Assembly (NCBI GenBank): GCA_910585605.1
Contig: CAJUFL010000031.1
Coordinates: 1 to 41,543, forward strand
Direction of reading: 5' to 3'
DNA from: an uncultured Lachnospiraceae bacterium
Lineage (GTDB): Bacteria; Bacillota; Clostridia; Lachnospirales; Lachnospiraceae
Length of the DNA: 41,543 bases
Under the pieces are notes generated by a model. It ran no database searches and was not told the origin of the DNA. It was given only the letters and a program-made list of their open reading frames with translations. Positions 38,674 to 41,543 of the stretch are shown one piece after another. The translations under genes and the position numbers were made by a program. How positions within the stretch are numbered: the first letter of the stretch is position 1; every line of letters begins with the position of its first letter.

Positions 38674-40629
38674 CTATTCCTTTGTCATAAAAGATAAAAT
38701 ATCGTTGCTTCTGGCAATAAATTTTGTCATTGCCTGTGCATCTAATGGAGCATGTGCCAGGAGAGCAAGATCATATAGCTGTGCACATACTGTTTTTGTA
38801 TTCTCACCGTCTGGATGTTCCAGAATATATTTCACAAGACTGTTGTTGGCGTTGAGGACTAAAGTCTGTCCATTGCCACCAAACATTGAAGGATCCATTG
38901 CACCGCCCATACTGTACATTTTCATCATATCCTGCATTCTTCTGGTTTCTTCTGGAAGAGTGATCATGGAAGAAATGGACGTATTCTTAAGCTTTTCTAC
39001 TTTAACGGTCAAATTGTCGTTTTCCAGTGCTTTTTTGAAAGTTTCGGTCAATTGATCTGTGGTTTCTTTTAATTCTTCTTCAGAGACATCTTCTTTAAAA
39101 GTATTCGTGATATCTGAATCAATGCGGGTAAATTTAATCTTATCATCCTTTTGTTCCTGATGTGTGATAAACGGTGTATCAATGTTGTGGGTTAAAACAA
39201 CTGCGTCTATGTCCTGTTCTTTAAACATATTAATGTACTGGGACTGCACCTTTTCGTCATCAGTATAGAAGACGGTGTTTTCATATTTTTCTTTTCCGGC
39301 TTCCAGATATTCCGATAATGTCAGGTATTTACCTTCCAAATTCTTATATAAAATATAATCTTTCATTTTTTCATCAAACTTATTATCTTTCAGACAGCCA
39401 AATTTGATAAATGGACTTAAATCATCCCAATATTTTTCATAACTTTCCCGTTCCGTTTTGAACATGCCAGAGAGCTTGTCAGCTACCTTTTTTGTAATAT
39501 AGTCGGATATTTTTTTGACAAAACCGTCATTTTGTAATGCACTGCGGGATACGTTTAACGGGAGATCCGGACAGTCTATAACACCCTTTAGCAGCAACAG
39601 GAACTCAGGGATTACTTCCTTGATGTTGTCAGCAATAAAGACCTGGTTATTATATAATTTGATAGTTCCCTCTAAACTGTCATATTCTGAATTGAATTTT
39701 GGAAAATACAGGATACCTTTTAAATTGAAAGGATAATCCATATTTAAATGAATCCAGAATAAAGGTTCCTTGAAATCCAGAAATACTTTGCGGTAAAATT
39801 CCCTGTATTCGTCTTCGGTACAGTCATTAGGATGCTTATTCCAGAGAGGAGTGGTGTCATTAATGGGTTTTTCTTTTGGTTCTTCGTTCTTTTCCTCATC
39901 AGCATTGTCTGCTTCTTCATTTGCTGCATCATTTGTATCGGAATCTTTTACCGTGTCCGCATCTATGATTTCGTCATCCGTTTCCTTGGCAGCATCTGCA
40001 TTTGTGAAATAAATTTCCTCAGGCATAAAAGAACAATATTTCTCTAAGACCTCTTTTACACGGTACTCATTGGCAAATTCATAACTGTCTTCGTTGAGAT
40101 ATAAGGTAATTTCCGTACCATGTACGTCACGGTCGCCCGTTGACATGGTATATTCGGTTCCGCCATCACATTCCCAGAATACCGGTTCGGCATCTTTCTG
40201 ATAAGAAAGCGTATTGATCGTAACTTTATCTGCCACCATAAATGTGGAGTAAAAGCCCAAACCAAAGTGACCGATAATCTGGTCATCTGTGGCTTTGTCC
40301 TTATATTTCTCAAGGAAATCAGATGCACCGGAAAAAGCAATCTGGTTAATGTATTCATTGACTTCTCCAGCAGTCATTCCGATACCGTTGTCGATAAATG
40401 TAAGTGTCTTATCTGAGGGGCTGGCAATTACGTCAATTCGATATGCCACATCATCAGATTCTTCGTATTCACCTATCAGCGTCAGTTTACGGAGTTTGGT
40501 AACTGCATCACATGCATTGGATATAACCTCACGGATAAAAATGTCATGGTCAGAATATAACCACTTCTTGATAATAGGGAAGATATTATCACTGTTAATG
40601 GATAAGCTTCCTTTTTTCTTACTTGCCAT
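38674..40629 (-). CDS. htpG: Hsp90-family chaperone HtpG with acidic linker
   Basis: A 651-aa ATP-dependent chaperone. The N-terminal GHKL ATPase has E34 and N38 (REVISNACDA), DNGIGM (80-85) and the lid GHFGLGFYS (120-128). Middle and C-terminal domains follow (RSALQNDGFVKKISDYI, MQDMMKMYSMGG). Between them lies an acidic low-complexity linker (about 212-258, rich in Asp, Glu, Asn), longer than in typical bacterial HtpG and reminiscent of the charged linker of eukaryotic Hsp90. AAGGAGATG precedes the ATG. It is under a HrcA/CIRCE operator and terminates in the shared hairpin. Confidence 0.96.
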   Translation of the reverse strand: MASKKKGSLSINSDNIFPIIKKWLYSDHDIFIREVISNACDAVTKLRKLTLIGEYEESDDVAYRIDVIASPSDKTLTFIDNGIGMTAGEVNEYINQIAFSGASDFLEKYKDKATDDQIIGHFGLGFYSTFMVADKVTINTLSYQKDAEPVFWECDGGTEYTMSTGDRDVHGTEITLYLNEDSYEFANEYRVKEVLEKYCSFMPEEIYFTNADAAKETDDEIIDADTVKDSDTNDAANEEADNADEEKNEEPKEKPINDTTPLWNKHPNDCTEDEYREFYRKVFLDFKEPLFWIHLNMDYPFNLKGILYFPKFNSEYDSLEGTIKLYNNQVFIADNIKEVIPEFLLLLKGVIDCPDLPLNVSRSALQNDGFVKKISDYITKKVADKLSGMFKTERESYEKYWDDLSPFIKFGCLKDNKFDEKMKDYILYKNLEGKYLTLSEYLEAGKEKYENTVFYTDDEKVQSQYINMFKEQDIDAVVLTHNIDTPFITHQEQKDDKIKFTRIDSDITNTFKEDVSEEELKETTDQLTETFKKALENDNLTVKVEKLKNTSISSMITLPEETRRMQDMMKMYSMGGAMDPSMFGGNGQTLVLNANNSLVKYILEHPDGENTKTVCAQLYDLALLAHAPLDAQAMTKFIARSNDILSFMTKE

Positions 40630-40727
40630 AAAAACATCTCCTTAAATTAAATATATTTGCTGGTAATGGTAATAAGAAATGAAATTATACCATTACAAAA
40701 TATTAATGATTATCAAGTATAACCATA

Positions 40728-40756
40728 ATAATAGTGTATTGTTGGAAAAAAGTCAA
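40728..40756 (-). promoter_or_regulatory. Promoter of htpG
   Basis: On the minus strand TTGACT (complement of 40751-40756) and TATTAT (complement of 40728-40733) are spaced by 17 bp, with the CIRCE element just upstream of the -35. Confidence 0.7.
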
Positions 40757-40763
40757 GAGAAAA

Positions 40764-40790
40764 TTAGCACTCATTTTGAATGAGTGCTAA
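40764..40790. promoter_or_regulatory. CIRCE operator (HrcA binding site)
   Basis: TTAGCACTC (40764-40772), nine bases, GAGTGCTAA (40782-40790): a perfect copy of the consensus CIRCE inverted repeat. HrcA bound here should repress htpG until heat shock. It lies upstream of the predicted -35, whereas CIRCE usually overlaps the start site, so the promoter choice or the mode of control deserves a check. Confidence 0.95.
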
Positions 40791-40854
40791 CAAAAATAAA
40801 AAAACACTTTATTGATAAAAGGAATACCACGTTTCTGGAAGTAATATATAAGGA

Positions 40855-41352
40855 TTATTTGCATGTAATATCATTTGATTTGAATAATGTGGTGATGCTG
40901 TTGGAAAATTCAGATTCTAATTGCTTGTCCATTGTAAAAATTTTATAGGAAATTCCGCAAATCACATTTAATTTATTTTCCTGAAAAATAATATTTAGAA
41001 AAATACCATCAATATCATTGGAATTAAGTGACGAATCAGTTCTGGATAAAAAATCTTGTGTCTGGCTTTTGCAGGCTTTTAAAACTATTTTTAATTGTAA
41101 AGGAGTTTTTTTTCCTTTGATCAGCAAAAAAAGTTTTTCTTTAGCCAGATGCCATGGAAGATAATCATAATCTGTTAATCCTATGGAGTCGGTTTCTTCT
41201 TCGTTAAAAAATTCCTTATGGATATGACCGTTTAAGGAGTATGAGATGTCTGTAGAAAGCTCTGCGGACACGAATTCATAAGAATCTAATATATTTGTCT
41301 GGAATAAAAGCTGCATAAAATTTTTAATGTCTAAGATTTCGACTGCCTGCAT
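40855..41352 (-). CDS. DUF5721 family protein
   Basis: A 165-aa protein typical of Lachnospiraceae: VEILDIKNFMQLLFQTNILDSY, the central NGHIHKEFFNEEE, WHLAKEKLFLLIKGKKTPLQLKIVL, and IFLNIIFQENKLNVICGISYKIFTMDK. The fold and function are unknown. ACGGAGATTTTT precedes the ATG. It is separate from htpG, with 226 bp and the CIRCE operator between them. Confidence 0.85.
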   Translation of the reverse strand: MQAVEILDIKNFMQLLFQTNILDSYEFVSAELSTDISYSLNGHIHKEFFNEEETDSIGLTDYDYLPWHLAKEKLFLLIKGKKTPLQLKIVLKACKSQTQDFLSRTDSSLNSNDIDGIFLNIIFQENKLNVICGISYKIFTMDKQLESEFSNSITTLFKSNDITCK

Positions 41353-41385
41353 AAAAATCTCCGTTTCGCTTAAATGTATGTGTTT

Positions 41386-41414
41386 AGTTTAGCATGATGC
41401 CGTAAGATTAGCAA
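41386..41414 (-). promoter_or_regulatory. Possible promoter of the DUF5721 gene
   Basis: On the minus strand TTGCTA (complement of 41409-41414) and TAAACT (complement of 41386-41391) are spaced by 17 bp, 34 bp before the start codon. Moderate match. Nothing else was recognised in 41415-41543. Confidence 0.35.
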
Positions 41415-41543
41415 GAGGATTTTATACTGCATTTTGATCTGGATTTGTAGTTGTAGTTTGCGTTCAACTTGAAGAGAGGCTGTAACTTCCTTGAGTTTCC
41501 GCAGTTTTATCCACACTCCCCTGATTTTACTAGTATCATTATT

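Overview
The window looks like a chromosomal segment of a low-GC Gram-positive Clostridia, most probably a Lachnospiraceae gut commensal. Reasons: A/T-rich coding and spacer sequence, AGGAGG-type ribosome binding sites before almost every gene, sigma-A-type promoters, a CIRCE element, a reverse rubrerythrin, and lineage-associated families (DUF5721, DUF6465, CPCC, DUF4037, PadR/DUF1700 membrane module). No rRNA, tRNA, complete IS or CRISPR array was seen. The species is inferred, not proven.

Region 1 (1-700): the 3' end of a tyrosine recombinase gene followed by a perfect tandem 12-bp repeat, i.e. the end of an integrated element. Region 2 (667-13826): a riboflavin operon under one promoter and one FMN riboswitch with an intrinsic terminator: ribD, a DUF4037 nucleotidyltransferase-like gene, a tiny membrane ORF, ribE, ribBA and finally ribH. 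The pathway genes are split: 7.9 kb of AT-rich accessory genes lies between ribBA and ribH, all on the same strand. They include three GNAT acetyltransferases, a GyrI-like protein, a sugar-epimerase-like SDR and a broken partial copy of it, a RelB/PIN toxin-antitoxin pair, a CPCC protein, two NimA-like flavoproteins and several broken ORFs. Two of these genes lie between the same pair of boundary sequences, which looks like cassette exchange. Between ribE and ribBA is a periodic TTATGTAAA array with about 23-bp and then exactly 13-bp spacing.

Region 3 (13849-23390): a Cof-type HAD phosphatase, a LytS-like sensor that lacks the phospho-acceptor histidine, a DUF1189-like membrane protein, a convergent CYTH phosphatase, a DJ-1/PfpI protein behind a palindromic promoter, a nuclease-helicase fusion, a second Cof phosphatase and murF. 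Region 4 (23400-28700): reverse rubrerythrin with a PerR-like operator and a C-rich hairpin 3' end, a histone-H1-like DUF6465 protein, proC, an AIM24 protein, and a PadR-DUF1700-secreted protein operon.

Region 5 (28721-41543): an ammonium transporter fused to a P-II domain (minus strand) with a strongly structured upstream region, an AraC-type regulator, a ClpX-like ATPase outside the usual clpP context, an M18 aminopeptidase, a ZIP metal transporter with a folded leader, a hybrid histidine kinase with two receiver domains, htpG (minus) with a perfect CIRCE operator and an acidic linker, and a DUF5721 protein (minus). Most of this region is ordinary chromosomal housekeeping. The best candidates for something undescribed are the TTATGTAAA array, the cassette-like boundaries in the rib island, the folded element at 30653-30790 and the C-rich hairpin after rubrerythrin.
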